From Streptomyces sp. ALI-76-A (GTDB lineage: Bacteria > Actinomycetota > Actinomycetes > Streptomycetales > Streptomycetaceae), in the NCBI RefSeq assembly GCF_030287445.1, contig NZ_JASVWB010000002.1:2480001-2544000 (forward strand): a stretch of DNA of 64,000 bases, in the 5' to 3' direction. The notes below the pieces were generated by a model. It did no database searches, was not told where the DNA came from, and was given only the letters and a program-made list of their open reading frames with translations. The position numbers were made by a program, and so were the translations under genes. Positions 52,476 to 62,882 of this stretch are shown here, piece by piece. The stretch's first letter is position 1; the number at the start of each line of letters is the position of its first letter.

Positions 52476-53602
52476 AGATAGACCTCACGGACACCACGGC
52501 CAGCAAGATCAACAAGGCGCTGGTGCAGGGCCGCAGGGCCATCGGCACCCCGGCCGTCGGCATGGTGCTCACGCTGGTCATCGTCACCGACGAGGAGAAC
52601 GCGTACGACGCCCTGAAGGCCGCCAACGACGCCTCGCACGAGCACCCCTCGCGCAAGCTCGTGGTCGTCAAGCGCGTCTCGCGTTCACCCCGTGACCGTA
52701 CGCAGTCCCGGCTGGACGCCGAGGTACGGGTGGGCGCGGACGCCGGCACCGGCGAGACGGTGGTGCTGCGGCTGTACGGCGACGTCGGGCACCACGCCCA
52801 GTCGGTCGTCCTGCCGCTGCTGCTGCCGGACGCGCCGGTGGTGGTCTGGTGGCCGGTGAACGCGCCGCTGGACCCGGCGAAGGACCCGCTGGGCGCCCTC
52901 GGCCAGCGCCGGGTCACCGACACCTACGCCTCCGAGCAGCCGGTACGGGAACTCGCTGCCCGCGCCGACGCCTACACACCCGGGGACACGGACCTGTCGT
53001 GGACCCGGATCACGCCCTGGCGTTCCATGCTGGCGGCGGCTCTCGACCAGGTCACCTGCGAGGTCGAGGCCGTCGAGGTGGAGGGCGAGGAGTTCAACCC
53101 GAGCTGCGAGCTGCTGGCGATGTGGCTCGCGGACCGGCTGGACGTCCCGGTGAAGCGTTCCCTGTCGTCGGGCCCCGGCCTGACGGCGGTCCGCCTCAAC
53201 ACCGACTGCGGCCCGATCGTCCTGGACCGGGCGGACGGCTCGCTCGCCACTCTCTCCATCCAGGGCCAGCCGGACCGTGCGGTGGCGCTCAAGCGCCGTG
53301 ACACGGCCGAGCTGATCGCGGAGGAGCTGCGGCGGCTGGACCCGGACGACACGTACGCGTCCGCGCTGCGGTTCGGGGTGGACCGGCTGAGCGCGTCGAA
53401 CGGAGCCTCGAACGGCGCTCCGAACGGCAAGAGCACCGAGGAACCCGGCGGGGAGCCGCTCGCGGAGCAGTCCGCCGAAGGCGAGGGACCGTTGGCCAAA
53501 GGAGAACCGGCCGCGGCTCCCGAACCCGTCGAGACTGCTGCGAAAGCACCCGCGAAGGAAGCGGCGGCGCAGGCCCCGGTGACCCGGGCGGCGGCGAAGT
53601 GA
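52472..53602 (+). CDS. opcA: Glucose-6-phosphate dehydrogenase assembly protein OpcA
   Basis: A 376-aa protein. OpcA activates or stabilises Zwf in cyanobacteria and actinobacteria. The N-terminal region has MKIDLTDTTASKINKALVQG and VGMVLTLVIVTDEENAYDALKAANDASHEHPSRKLVV; later VVVWWPVNAPLDPAKDPLGALGQRRVTDTYA. The last 70 residues are low-complexity (NGASNGAPNGKS, then Ala/Pro/Glu-rich) and probably disordered. ATG 52472 overlaps the zwf stop. Confidence 0.93.
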   Translation: MKIDLTDTTASKINKALVQGRRAIGTPAVGMVLTLVIVTDEENAYDALKAANDASHEHPSRKLVVVKRVSRSPRDRTQSRLDAEVRVGADAGTGETVVLRLYGDVGHHAQSVVLPLLLPDAPVVVWWPVNAPLDPAKDPLGALGQRRVTDTYASEQPVRELAARADAYTPGDTDLSWTRITPWRSMLAAALDQVTCEVEAVEVEGEEFNPSCELLAMWLADRLDVPVKRSLSSGPGLTAVRLNTDCGPIVLDRADGSLATLSIQGQPDRAVALKRRDTAELIAEELRRLDPDDTYASALRFGVDRLSASNGASNGAPNGKSTEEPGGEPLAEQSAEGEGPLAKGEPAAAPEPVETAAKAPAKEAAAQAPVTRAAAK

Positions 53603-54381
53603 GCACTCCACAGCTGGTCGTGCACCACGACAAGGAGCTGATGGCCCAGGCCGCCGCGGCCCGCCTGATCACGAAGATCGTGGACGCGCAGGCCTCGCGC
53701 GGCTCGGCCTCCGTGGTCCTCACGGGCGGTCGCAACGGCAACGGCCTGCTCGCCGCTCTGGCCGCCGCGCCCGCCCGGGACGCCGTCGACTGGGGCCGCC
53801 TGGACCTGTGGTGGGGCGACGAGCGGTTCCTGCCGGAGGGCGACCCGGAACGCAATGCCACGCAGGCCCGCAAGGCCCTGCTGGACTCCGTGCCTCTGGA
53901 CCCGAAGCGCGTGCACGCCATGCCCGCGTCGGACGGACCGTACGGCGCCGACGCCGACGCGGCGGCCGCCGGCTACGCCGAGGAACTGGCGAGGGCGGCG
54001 GACCCGGAGACCCACGGTGCCGTTCCGGCCTTCGACGTCCTGATGCTGGGCGTGGGCCCGGACACCCATGTGGCGTCCCTGTTCCCCGAGCTGCCGGCCG
54101 TGCGGGAGACCGAGCGCACGGTGGTCGGCGTGCACGGCGCCCCGAAGCCCCCGCCGACCCGCGTGACCCTCACCCTCCCGGCCATCCGCGCCGCCCGCGA
54201 GGTCTGGCTCCTGGCCGCCGGCGAGGACAAGGCGAGGGCCGCGGCGATCGCCCTGTCCGGCGCGGGCGAGATCCAGGCCCCGGCGGCGGGAGCCCAGGGC
54301 CGCACCCGCACCCTGTGGCTCCTGGACACGGCGGCGGCCTCCCAGCTGCCGCGGTCGCTGTATCCGGCGGCTTCGGCCTAG
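53599..54381 (+). CDS. pgl: 6-Phosphogluconolactonase
   Basis: A 260-aa DevB-type lactonase, the second oxidative pentose phosphate step. Motifs: VVLTGGRNGNGLLAAL, WWGDERFLPEGDPERNATQARKALLD, and DVLMLGVGPDTHVASLFPE. The GTG start overlaps the opcA stop (GTGA). Last gene of the operon; gnd is not in this window. Confidence 0.95.
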   Translation: MSTPQLVVHHDKELMAQAAAARLITKIVDAQASRGSASVVLTGGRNGNGLLAALAAAPARDAVDWGRLDLWWGDERFLPEGDPERNATQARKALLDSVPLDPKRVHAMPASDGPYGADADAAAAGYAEELARAADPETHGAVPAFDVLMLGVGPDTHVASLFPELPAVRETERTVVGVHGAPKPPPTRVTLTLPAIRAAREVWLLAAGEDKARAAAIALSGAGEIQAPAAGAQGRTRTLWLLDTAAASQLPRSLYPAASA

Positions 54382-54397
54382 GTTCGCGGCGCACCTC

Positions 54398-54433
54398 GAC
54401 GCCGGGTTCCCGCACAGAGCGGGACCCGGCGTC
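54398..54433. terminator. Bidirectional terminator-like hairpin between pgl and the DsbA-like gene
   Basis: GACGCCGGGTTCCCGC pairs with GCGGGACCCGGCGTC over 15 bp with one bulged T and a 5-nt loop, between two convergent stops. Confidence 0.8.
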
Positions 54434-54438
54434 CTCGT

Positions 54439-55194
54439 TCAGAAGGGCATGTCCTTCCACTGGTCCGGCTCATCCCGGACCAGTGTCAGCAGCGAGCGGA
54501 AGACGGACGGGTCGAACAGCACGGCGTTGCTCACGGCCGGGATGCGCACGTCGTTGACCACCGCGGTGGGCGTGCCCGGACCCTCGGGTTCCTCGGCACC
54601 CCCGGCGCGTTCGTACGCCTTCTCGGACTCCGTCACGAAGGCGCGGTACTTCATGGTCCGGACGGCGGAGTCGAAGGCGGGCGTACGCAACCCCTCGACC
54701 TGCCCGGCCAGTTCGAGCAGATAGGCGTCGGTGTAGCCGTCGACGGCCTCTTCGGGCTGGTGAGCGTAGAGCACCTCGTGGTACTCGGCGAACTTGTCCT
54801 CTTCCAACGCGGCTCGCAGCGCGTTGACCGCCTTCTTGGAGCCGGTGCCGCCGACCCGGTCGTCGAGGAAGGACGCCAGGGTGTACTCGGTCTTCGCCTC
54901 CCGCCGGATGGTGGCCTGCCGCAGTTCCGGACCGCCCCCGGTAGTCTCGAACTCCTCGCAGACCGGACAGCGCGGGTCTTCGTACAGGTGGACCGTGACG
55001 GCCGCGTCCGGGTCGCCCACCGTGATGGTCACCCCGTCCGCACCGAGTTCCTCCGGCACCTCGTGGAGATCCTCGTACGCGACCCCGGGTCCCGGCCCCG
55101 CCTCGGCACCGGCCTCTTGACCACAGCCCGCCAGCACCGCCCCCACCACGACGGTTGCCGTCATCACGGCCGCGAGCCGTCCCCCACGCATCAT
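54439..55194 (-). CDS. DsbA-like thioredoxin-fold lipoprotein
   Basis: A 251-aa secreted protein. The signal peptide ends in lipobox VLAGC (about residue 23), so it is lipid-anchored. The thioredoxin fold is seen in VTVHLYEDPRCPVCEEFETTGG, with a CPVC redox-active pair near residue 74, then helical insertion and a C-terminal PTAVVNDVRIPAVSNAVLF segment with a cis-Pro-type position. Actinobacterial homologues introduce or isomerise disulfides outside the cell. ATG 55194 is chosen for AGAGG upstream. Confidence 0.83.
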   Translation of the reverse strand: MMRGGRLAAVMTATVVVGAVLAGCGQEAGAEAGPGPGVAYEDLHEVPEELGADGVTITVGDPDAAVTVHLYEDPRCPVCEEFETTGGGPELRQATIRREAKTEYTLASFLDDRVGGTGSKKAVNALRAALEEDKFAEYHEVLYAHQPEEAVDGYTDAYLLELAGQVEGLRTPAFDSAVRTMKYRAFVTESEKAYERAGGAEEPEGPGTPTAVVNDVRIPAVSNAVLFDPSVFRSLLTLVRDEPDQWKDMPF

Positions 55195-55330
55195 GCGCAC
55201 CTCTTGCCTCCCCAGGTTCAGCGCGCCCCTAGGGCATGCACACGTAAAACACACAACCGTTCCGCCCGGCGTCCAAGAGGCGGGCGGGCAGCGTACCCGC
55301 TCGCCTCCGGTGCGGGTCCCGTGCGGGTCC

Positions 55331-56992
55331 CTACTCCCGGTCGCGCAGTTCCCGGTAGGTCGCGACCAGCGCCGTCGTGGACGCGTCCAGGCCCGGCACC
55401 TCGGCGCCCTCGGTGAGGGCGGGTTCGACGCGCTTGGCGAGGACCTTGCCGAGTTCGACGCCCCACTGGTCGAAGGAGTCGATGTTCCAGATGGCGCCCT
55501 GGACGAACACCTTGTGCTCGTAGAGGGCGATCAGCTGGCCCAGGACGGAGGGGGTGAGTTCCTTCGCCAGGATCGTCGTCGTGGGGTGGTTGCCCTGGAA
55601 CGTGCGGTGGGGCACCTGGGCTTCGGGCACGCCCTCCGCCCGGACCTCGTCCGCGGTCTTTCCGAAGGCGAGCGCCTGTCCCTGCGCGAACAGGTTCGCC
55701 ATCAGCAGGTCGTGCTGGGCGGCCAGTTCGTCGTCCAGCTCGGCCACCGGGCGGGCGAAGCCGATGAAGTCCGCCGGGATGAGCTTGGTGCCCTGGTGGA
55801 TCAACTGGTAGTAGGCGTGCTGCCCGTTGGTGCCGGGTGTGCCCCACACCACCGGGCCGGTCTGCCAGTCCACGGGGTCGCCGTCCCGGTCCACCGACTT
55901 GCCGTTGGACTCCATGTCCAGCTGTTGCAGGTAGGCGGTGAACTTGGACAGGTAGTGGCTGTAGGGCAGCACCGCGTGCGACTGGGCGCCGAAGAAGTTG
56001 CCGTACCAGACGCCCAGCAGGCCCAGCAGCAGCGGGGCGTTGTGCTCGGCGGGCGCGTTGCGGAAGTGCTCGTCGACGATCCGGAAACCGTCGAGCATCT
56101 CCAGGAAGCGGTCCGGGCCGATGGCGATCATCAGGGACAGGCCGATCGCCGAGTCGTAGGAGTAGCGGCCGCCGACCCAGTCCCAGAACTCAAACATGTT
56201 CGCCGTGTCGATGCCGAAGTCCGCCACCTTCGCGGCGTTCGTCGACAGCGCCACGAAGTGCTTCGCCACCGCCTTGTCCTCGCCGAGCCCGCCGGGTCCG
56301 GCCAGCAGCCACGAACGCGCCGAGGTGGCGTTCGTGATCGTCTCGATCGTGGTGAAGGTCTTGGACGCGACGATGAACAGGGTCTCCGCCGGGTCCAGGT
56401 CGCGGACGGCCTCGTGCAGGTCGGCGCCGTCCACGTTCGACACGAACCGGACCGTCAGCGACCGGTCGGTGTACGCGCGCAGCGCCTCGTACGCCATCGC
56501 CGGGCCCAGGTCGGAGCCGCCGATACCGATGTTGACGACGTTGCGGATGCGCTTGCCGGTGTGGCCGGTCCACTCACCCGAGCGGACCCGCCGGGCGAAG
56601 TCGCCCATCCGGTCCAGCACGGCGTGCACCTGCGGGACCACGTTCTCCCCGTCGACCTCGACCACCGCGTTCGCGGGGGCGCGCAGCGCGGTGTGCAGCA
56701 CCGCCCGGTCCTCGGTCGTGTTGATCCGCTCACCCCGGAACATGGCGTCCCGCAACCCGAACACGCCGGTCGCGGCGGCCAGTTCCTGGAGCAGCCGCAG
56801 CGTCTCGTCGGTCACCAGGTGCTTGGACCAGTCGACGTACAGGTCACCCACCCGCACCGTGTATCCGGTGCCGCGCCCCGGGTCGGCGGCGAACAGCTCG
56901 CGCAGGCGCACCTCCCCGAGTTCCTCGCGGTGCTTCGCCAGAGCGGTCCACTCCGGCGTCCGGTTGAGCCTGGTACGGCCGTCTGCGTTCAT
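55331..56992 (-). CDS. pgi: Glucose-6-phosphate isomerase
   Basis: A 553-aa isomerase interconverting glucose 6-phosphate and fructose 6-phosphate. Phosphate-site motif [22 protein letters not shown]-domain [14 protein letters not shown], and C-terminal [19 protein letters not shown] with [11 protein letters not shown] are visible. Its length is normal. A MITE-like hairpin element lies upstream, 56 bp before the start codon. It is not in the pentose phosphate operon but adjoins it. Confidence 0.95.
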   Translation of the reverse strand: MNADGRTRLNRTPEWTALAKHREELGEVRLRELFAADPGRGTGYTVRVGDLYVDWSKHLVTDETLRLLQELAAATGVFGLRDAMFRGERINTTEDRAVLHTALRAPANAVVEVDGENVVPQVHAVLDRMGDFARRVRSGEWTGHTGKRIRNVVNIGIGGSDLGPAMAYEALRAYTDRSLTVRFVSNVDGADLHEAVRDLDPAETLFIVASKTFTTIETITNATSARSWLLAGPGGLGEDKAVAKHFVALSTNAAKVADFGIDTANMFEFWDWVGGRYSYDSAIGLSLMIAIGPDRFLEMLDGFRIVDEHFRNAPAEHNAPLLLGLLGVWYGNFFGAQSHAVLPYSHYLSKFTAYLQQLDMESNGKSVDRDGDPVDWQTGPVVWGTPGTNGQHAYYQLIHQGTKLIPADFIGFARPVAELDDELAAQHDLLMANLFAQGQALAFGKTADEVRAEGVPEAQVPHRTFQGNHPTTTILAKELTPSVLGQLIALYEHKVFVQGAIWNIDSFDQWGVELGKVLAKRVEPALTEGAEVPGLDASTTALVATYRELRDRE

Positions 56993-57047
56993 GTCGGGCT
57001 TCAGCCTTCTTTCCTACCTGTCCCTGTGCCCCACTGCCGGTTCCAAC

Positions 57048-57216
57048 CTAGTGCCGTGGCAGGCGACGTTCGCCCCGTCACGACGCCCGACACGCCCTCT
57101 CGCCGCACCGGCCGAAAGCCCAAGTACATCCAGTACGAGGGCTTCCGGCCGGCACGCCGAGAGCACGCACCGGACGCCGCTCCTTGACGGGCAAACGTTG
57201 CCTGCCGCGGCACTAG
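57048..57216. mobile_element. MITE-like palindromic element with CTAG target-site duplication
   Basis: A 161-bp non-coding segment (57052-57212) ends in inverted repeats of about 28 bp starting TGCCG(T/C)GGCAGGC(G/A)ACGTT, each bounded by CTAG. Inside, further arms pair (CTCTCGCCG...CGCCGAGAG-type, CGGCCGAAAGCCC with GGGCTTCCGGCCG), leaving a loop AAGTACATCCAGTACGA, so the whole element can fold as one long hairpin. A CTAG duplication fits IS5-type transposases. No transposase is encoded. It lies between pgi's promoter side and the 3' end of the MFS gene. Confidence 0.65.
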
Positions 57217-57220
57217 TTGA

Positions 57221-58489
57221 TCACCGCGGGGCATGAGCTGTCGTGGCGTCGTCGTCGGACGCACCCACACGCACGTCCGTCGTGAGCACGGGTATCAGCG
57301 CGATGACGGACAGGACGAAGAAACCGGCGGCGAGCAGGGCCGGGGTGTTCAGCCCCCAGGCGGTGGCCATCACACCGCCCAGCAGGGCCCCCAGGGGTGC
57401 TCCGGCGACCGCCAGGGTCCGGAAGGCGGCGCTGACCCGGCCCAGCATCTCGGCGGGGCCGCGCTCCTGCGTCAGCGTCCTGGTGTTGACGTTCCACACG
57501 CTGCCCATACACCCGAAGACGGCCATGGCGGCCACGAGCGCGACGGGGCTGCGGACCGTGCCCATGACCACCAGCGCACCGATCTGCGCCGTCCCCGCGT
57601 ACAGCACCGCGCGCACCCGCCCGAGGCGGACGACCAAACGGCCGCTCACCACTCCCCCGGCCAGGCCGCCGACCGTGTACGCGGTCAGGGCCGCCGCGTA
57701 CCCCGCCGTGCCGGCGTCCAGCCAGCCGGTCACCAGGAGCACCAGGCCGGCGATGAGAGCGCCGACGCCGACGTTGCACAGAGCCGTGGCGGCGCACAGT
57801 CCGCGCAGTGCCCGGTCGCGGCCCAGAGCGCGCAGCCCCTCGGCGATCTCGCGGCGCAGGGTGCTGCCCGCCGGTCTCGGCTTACGCTCGGGCACCGCGG
57901 TCCGCAGCGAGGCGACCAGGGCGGCGGCCACCAGGAACGTCACGGCGTCGGCCGCGAAGGGCGCGGCGGCGCCGGCCATCAGCAGCAGCGGTACCACCGG
58001 GGCGCCCAGCAGGCCGCCCGCGATCTGCTGGCCGGTCATCAGGCGCGCGTTCGCGCTGCCCAGCGCCTCGCGGTCGACCATGGCGGGCAACAGGGCGGTG
58101 GAGGCGTTGTCGAAGAGGGTCTGGAGGGTGGTCAGGGCGAAGGCCAGCGCGAACAGCAGGCCGATCGAGGCGTGCCCGAGGGCGACGGCCACCGCGAAGC
58201 AGGCGACCAGCAGCCCGCGGACCGCGTCCACCGTCCACATGGCGCGCCGCTGGTCCACCCGGTCGGCGACGGCCCCGCCGAGCAGGCCGAAGACGAGCCA
58301 GGGCAGATACCCGCAGGCGGTGACCGCAGCGACGAGCAGCGGCCGGTCGGTCAGTGTCGCGGCGAGCAGGGGCAGCGCGGAACTCCGCAGCGCGTCACCG
58401 AAGCTGGAGAGCACGGCGGCACTCCACAGGCGTCCGAATCCCCCGCGCCACGCGGGCACACGCCCGCCCGCCGTCTCGACCGCTGCCAC
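57221..58489 (-). CDS. MFS transporter (efflux type)
   Basis: A 422-aa major facilitator with about 12 membrane helices. Visible: FGRLWSAAVLSSFGDALRSSALPLLAATLTDRPLLVAAV, the loop 2-3 motif GLLGGAVADRVDQRRAM, FDNASTALLPAMVDREALGSANARLMTGQQIAGGLLGAPV and a matching repeat in the second half. The motif set resembles the MFS_3/enterobactin exporter group. Substrate unknown. A palindrome GGGCGGTCGACCGCCC lies upstream. Confidence 0.85.
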   Translation of the reverse strand: MAAVETAGGRVPAWRGGFGRLWSAAVLSSFGDALRSSALPLLAATLTDRPLLVAAVTACGYLPWLVFGLLGGAVADRVDQRRAMWTVDAVRGLLVACFAVAVALGHASIGLLFALAFALTTLQTLFDNASTALLPAMVDREALGSANARLMTGQQIAGGLLGAPVVPLLLMAGAAAPFAADAVTFLVAAALVASLRTAVPERKPRPAGSTLRREIAEGLRALGRDRALRGLCAATALCNVGVGALIAGLVLLVTGWLDAGTAGYAAALTAYTVGGLAGGVVSGRLVVRLGRVRAVLYAGTAQIGALVVMGTVRSPVALVAAMAVFGCMGSVWNVNTRTLTQERGPAEMLGRVSAAFRTLAVAGAPLGALLGGVMATAWGLNTPALLAAGFFVLSVIALIPVLTTDVRVGASDDDATTAHAPR

Positions 58490-58580
58490 CCGTCCCCCTC
58501 ACGATGCGCCGATACACACACCGTAGAAGGCACCACTGACAATCGGTCCCCGGGCGGTCGACCGCCCGGTCCGGAACCTC

Positions 58581-58612
58581 TCCGGCCGGGCATCCGCGGA
58601 TGCCCGGCCGGA
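58581..58612 (-). terminator. Terminator-like hairpin after the RbpA-family gene
   Basis: TCCGGCCGGGCATCC and GGATGCCCGGCCGGA form a perfect 15-bp dyad with a GC centre, 10 bp past the stop. Confidence 0.8.
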
Positions 58613-58621
58613 CCTCGACTC

Positions 58622-58957
58622 CTAGATCTCGCCTCGCAGTTTGGCGAGCGCCTCGGCGAGGATCGCCTCGCCGTCCGCGTCACTGCGCCGCTCCCGCACG
58701 TAGGCGAGGTGCGTCTTGTAGGGCTCGGTGCGCGGCGGGGCCGGGGGGTTGTCCCGGTCCTGCCCCGCCGGAAAGCCGCAGCGCGGGCAGTCCCAGGTGT
58801 CGGGAACCTGCGCGTCGCTGGCGAAGCTGGGCTGCGTCTCATGCCCGTTGGAGCACCAGAAGGAGATGCGCAGCCGGGGCGCGGACTCGCCCCGCTCGGC
58901 CTCGCCCATCGGCCCCGCCCCGACCCGGCTTCCTCGGATCGCGTTGCCACTTGCCAC
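58622..58957 (-). CDS. rbpA: RNA polymerase-binding protein RbpA family
   Basis: A 111-aa actinobacterial transcription factor binding RNAP and group I/II sigma factors. The zinc-binding core is FWCSNGHETQPSF and WDCPRCGFPAG (Cys35, His39, Cys57, Cys60), then a basic linker and the sigma-interaction helix KTHLAYVRERRSDADGEAILAEALAKLRG. Streptomyces can carry two RbpA-like proteins; which of them this is cannot be decided here. No strong ribosome-binding site is visible. Confidence 0.85.
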   Translation of the reverse strand: MASGNAIRGSRVGAGPMGEAERGESAPRLRISFWCSNGHETQPSFASDAQVPDTWDCPRCGFPAGQDRDNPPAPPRTEPYKTHLAYVRERRSDADGEAILAEALAKLRGEI

Positions 58958-58984
58958 GGTCGTAACTCCCTGCGTGATGGTGCC

Positions 58985-59011
58985 GCGAAGCGAGTCGGCG
59001 TTTCGCTTCGC
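58985..59011 (-). promoter_or_regulatory. Leader stem-loop upstream of rbpA-like gene
   Basis: GCGAAGCGA and TCGCTTCGC are perfect 9-bp complements with a 9-nt spacer, 28 bp upstream of the start codon. It could be a 5'-UTR hairpin or an operator. Confidence 0.45.
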
Positions 59012-59170
59012 TGCGAGCGCCTCAGTCTACGTAAGGCCCAACGCGCGTCCAGTGATTGGAGTTACAACCCCCACACAAAGACGCAAGCCCCATGATAGGC
59101 CGCGCTCGTGTGCGCGTACCGGACATGGGGCCTTACGTGCGGAATGGGCGTGCTGCGGGTGCGACGCCGA

Positions 59171-59407
59171 TCAGTTGTTCACCTTCATCAGCAGCCCGAG
59201 TACCACAATGCACGCGAACCACATCAGACCGACCACCACGGTGATGCGGTCCAGGTTGCGCTCGGCGACCGAGGAGCCTCCGACGGACGACTGCATGCCG
59301 CCACCGAACATGTCGGAGAGGCCGCCGCCCTTCCCCTTGTGCATCAGCACCAGCAGCATCATCAGCAGGCTGAAGACGATCAGGGCGATCGAGAACCCCA
59401 TTACCAC
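59171..59407 (-). CDS. secG: Preprotein translocase subunit SecG
   Basis: A 78-aa membrane protein with two hydrophobic helices, GFSIALIVFSLLMMLLVLMH and DRITVVVGLMWFACIVVLGLL, joined by a Gly/Ser-rich loop KGKGGGLSDMFGGGMQSSVG with SSVAERNL, the SecG signature. It helps SecYE/SecA protein export. GTG 59407 or ATG 59401 could start it. It follows tpiA by about 100 bp on the same strand. Confidence 0.93.
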   Translation of the reverse strand: MVMGFSIALIVFSLLMMLLVLMHKGKGGGLSDMFGGGMQSSVGGSSVAERNLDRITVVVGLMWFACIVVLGLLMKVNN

Positions 59408-59505
59408 GGCTGGACCAACTTCCTCGGAACTGGATGGACGACGGGGGCACGGTGGCTGGCCACCATGCCCCCGCAAGAGTACGACGGATCGCCGCTACCG
59501 CACAC

Positions 59506-60282
59506 TCACTGGTCGCGGAACCGCGCGATCTTGACGAACTCGTCGGCGTCCAGGGAAGCGCCGCCGACCAGGGCGCCGTCGATGTCGGCCTGCGCCATGA
59601 TCTCGGCGACGTTGCCGGACTTCACGGAGCCGCCGTATTGGATGCGGACCCGGTCGGCCAGCTCCTGCGTGTACAGCTCGGCGACCTTGCCGCGGATCGC
59701 CGCGCAGACCTCCTGGGCGTCCTCGGCGCCGCAGACCTTGCCGGTGCCGATGGCCCACACGGGCTCGTAGGCGATCACGACGGTCTCGGCCTGCTCGGCC
59801 GGGAGGTCCTTGAGGCCGCCTTCGACCTGGGCGAGGGTGTGGGCGACGTGGTTGCCCGCCTCGCGGACGTCCAGCTCCTCGCCGACGCACAGGATCGGGG
59901 TCAGACCGTGCTTGTAGGCGGCCTTGACCTTGGCGTTCACCAGCTCGTCGGTCTCGTTGTGGTACTGGCGGCGCTCGGAGTGGCCGACGGCCACGTACGT
60001 GCACTTCAGCTTGGCCAGCATGGCACCGGAGATCTCGCCGGTGTAGGCGCCGCCGTCGTGCGCGGAGATGTCCTGGGCGCCGTACTTGATCTTGAGCTTG
60101 TCGCCGTCGACCAGGGTCTGCACGGAGCGCAGGTCGGTGAAGGGCGGCAGGACGGCGACCTCCACGGCGTCGTAGTCCTTGTCGGCCAGGGCGAAGGCGA
60201 GCTTCTGGACGTGGGCGATGGCCTCGAGGTGGTTGAGGTTCATCTTCCAGTTGCCCGCCATCAGCGGCGTGCGCGTACTCAT
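59506..60282 (-). CDS. tpiA: Triosephosphate isomerase
   Basis: A 258-aa TIM barrel. Catalytic Lys13 (GNWKMNL), His101 ([10 protein letters not shown]) and Glu173 ([12 protein letters not shown]) are all present. It follows pgk by 5 bp and belongs to the pgk-tpiA(-secG) unit of lower glycolysis. Confidence 0.96.
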   Translation of the reverse strand: MSTRTPLMAGNWKMNLNHLEAIAHVQKLAFALADKDYDAVEVAVLPPFTDLRSVQTLVDGDKLKIKYGAQDISAHDGGAYTGEISGAMLAKLKCTYVAVGHSERRQYHNETDELVNAKVKAAYKHGLTPILCVGEELDVREAGNHVAHTLAQVEGGLKDLPAEQAETVVIAYEPVWAIGTGKVCGAEDAQEVCAAIRGKVAELYTQELADRVRIQYGGSVKSGNVAEIMAQADIDGALVGGASLDADEFVKIARFRDQ

Positions 60283-60287
60283 CTGGG

Positions 60288-61499
60288 TCAGTCCTCCAGT
60301 GCGGCGAGACCGGGGAGCGTCTTGCCCTCGAGGTATTCGAGGGAGGCGCCGCCGCCGGTCGAGATGTGGCCGAATGCGTTCTCGTCGAAGCCCAGGATGC
60401 GGACGGCCGCGGCGGAGTCGCCACCGCCGACCACGGTGAAGCCCGGGGAGTCGAGGAGGGCCTGGGCGACCGCCTTGGTGCCCTCGGCGTAGTCGGGGTG
60501 TTCGAAGACGCCCATGGGGCCGTTCCAGAAGACGGTGGCGGCGTCGGCGAGCTTCGAGGCGTACAGCTTGCGGGTCTCCGGACCGATGTCCAGGCCCAGC
60601 TGGTCGGCGGGGATGGCGTCCGCGGCGACCGTGCGGGGGTCCGACGGCGCCTTGGTCTTCAGGTCCGGGAAGCCGGTGGAGGTCAGCACGTCGACGGGGA
60701 GGACCAGCTCGACGCCGTTCTTCTCCGCCCGCTCGATGTACTCCTGGACGACCGGGATCTGGTCCTCCTGGAGGAGGGAGGCGCCGACCTCGTACCCCTT
60801 GGCCCTAAGGAAGGTGAACACCATGCCGCCGCCGATGAGGAGGCGGTCCGCCTTGCCGAGCAGCTGGTCGATGACGGCGAGCTTGTCGGAGACCTTGGAG
60901 CCGCCGAGGGCGACGACGTAGGGCCGCTCGACGTCGTCGGTGAGCTTCTTCAGGACGGCGACCTCGGTGGCGATGAGGTGGCCGGCGGCGTGCGGCAGGC
61001 GGGCCGGGAGGTCGAAGACCGAGGCGTGCTTGCGATGCACCGCGCCGAAGCCGTCGCCCACGTACAGGTCGGCGAGCTCGGCCAGCCGGTCGGCGAAGGC
61101 GCCGCGCTCGGCGTCGTCCTTGGACGTCTCGCCGGCGTTGAAGCGCAGGTTCTCGATGACGGCGACCTGGCCGTCGGCGAGGTCCGCGACGGTGGCGCGG
61201 GCGGACTCGCCGACCGTGTCGGTCGCGAACGCCACGGAGGCGTCGAGGAGTTCACCGAGCCGCGCGGCGGCCGGGCCGAGCGAGAAGGCGGGGTCCGGGG
61301 TGCCCTTGGGACGGCCCAGGTGCGAGGCGACGACCACCCGGGCGCCCGCCTCGGCGAGGGCCTTGACGGTGGGCACGACGGCGCGGATACGGCCGTCGTC
61401 GGTGATCGTGGTGCCGTCCAGCGGCACGTTCAGGTCGGCGCGGACGAAGACCCGCTTGCCGCCCACGCCTTCGGCGAGAAGTTCGTCGATCGTCTTCAT
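60288..61499 (-). CDS. pgk: Phosphoglycerate kinase
   Basis: A 403-aa kinase making ATP from 1,3-bisphosphoglycerate. N-terminal substrate motifs [15 protein letters not shown] and [13 protein letters not shown]-terminal nucleotide region [22 protein letters not shown] and [12 protein letters not shown] 61499 ([17 protein letters not shown]) is chosen. First gene of the unit with tpiA. Confidence 0.96.
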   Translation of the reverse strand: MKTIDELLAEGVGGKRVFVRADLNVPLDGTTITDDGRIRAVVPTVKALAEAGARVVVASHLGRPKGTPDPAFSLGPAAARLGELLDASVAFATDTVGESARATVADLADGQVAVIENLRFNAGETSKDDAERGAFADRLAELADLYVGDGFGAVHRKHASVFDLPARLPHAAGHLIATEVAVLKKLTDDVERPYVVALGGSKVSDKLAVIDQLLGKADRLLIGGGMVFTFLRAKGYEVGASLLQEDQIPVVQEYIERAEKNGVELVLPVDVLTSTGFPDLKTKAPSDPRTVAADAIPADQLGLDIGPETRKLYASKLADAATVFWNGPMGVFEHPDYAEGTKAVAQALLDSPGFTVVGGGDSAAAVRILGFDENAFGHISTGGGASLEYLEGKTLPGLAALED

Positions 61500-61562
61500 G
61501 GAGGGAACTCCTGGTGAGGACTCGTGATGCTCGTGATCGTAGGAGGGCTGATCTGTACGTGA

Positions 61563-61606
61563 GTCAGGGCTCGGACGGCGCGTCACCGCACCGCCCGAGC
61601 CCTGAC
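61563..61606 (-). terminator. Terminator-like hairpin after gap
   Basis: GTCAGGGCTCGG and CCGAGCCCTGAC form a 12-bp perfect stem about 28 bp past the gap stop, separating gap from the pgk-tpiA unit. Confidence 0.75.
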
Positions 61607-61633
61607 CTCACATCGAGGTGCCTGCTCTGTCGA

Positions 61634-62725
<1,092 letters not shown>

Positions 62726-62790
62726 CTACGACCCTACCTCTCTGTGGCCCCCGTGGTGACATCGAGATGCCCCATACACGGCGAGGCGGC

Positions 62791-62814
62791 CCGTACCCGT
62801 CAGTAGGGGTACGG
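62791..62814 (-). terminator. Terminator-like hairpin after the carboxypeptidase gene
   Basis: CCGTACCC and GGGTACGG pair over 8 bp with an 8-nt loop, about 70 bp downstream of the stop; flanking GGCGG/GGACCGCC may lengthen the stem. Confidence 0.5.
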
Positions 62815-62882
62815 ACCGCCCGGGCCCGAAGACCGGTCACCCGTTCTCGCTGTACCGAGTCACACCGGGTTGACCTGGTACG

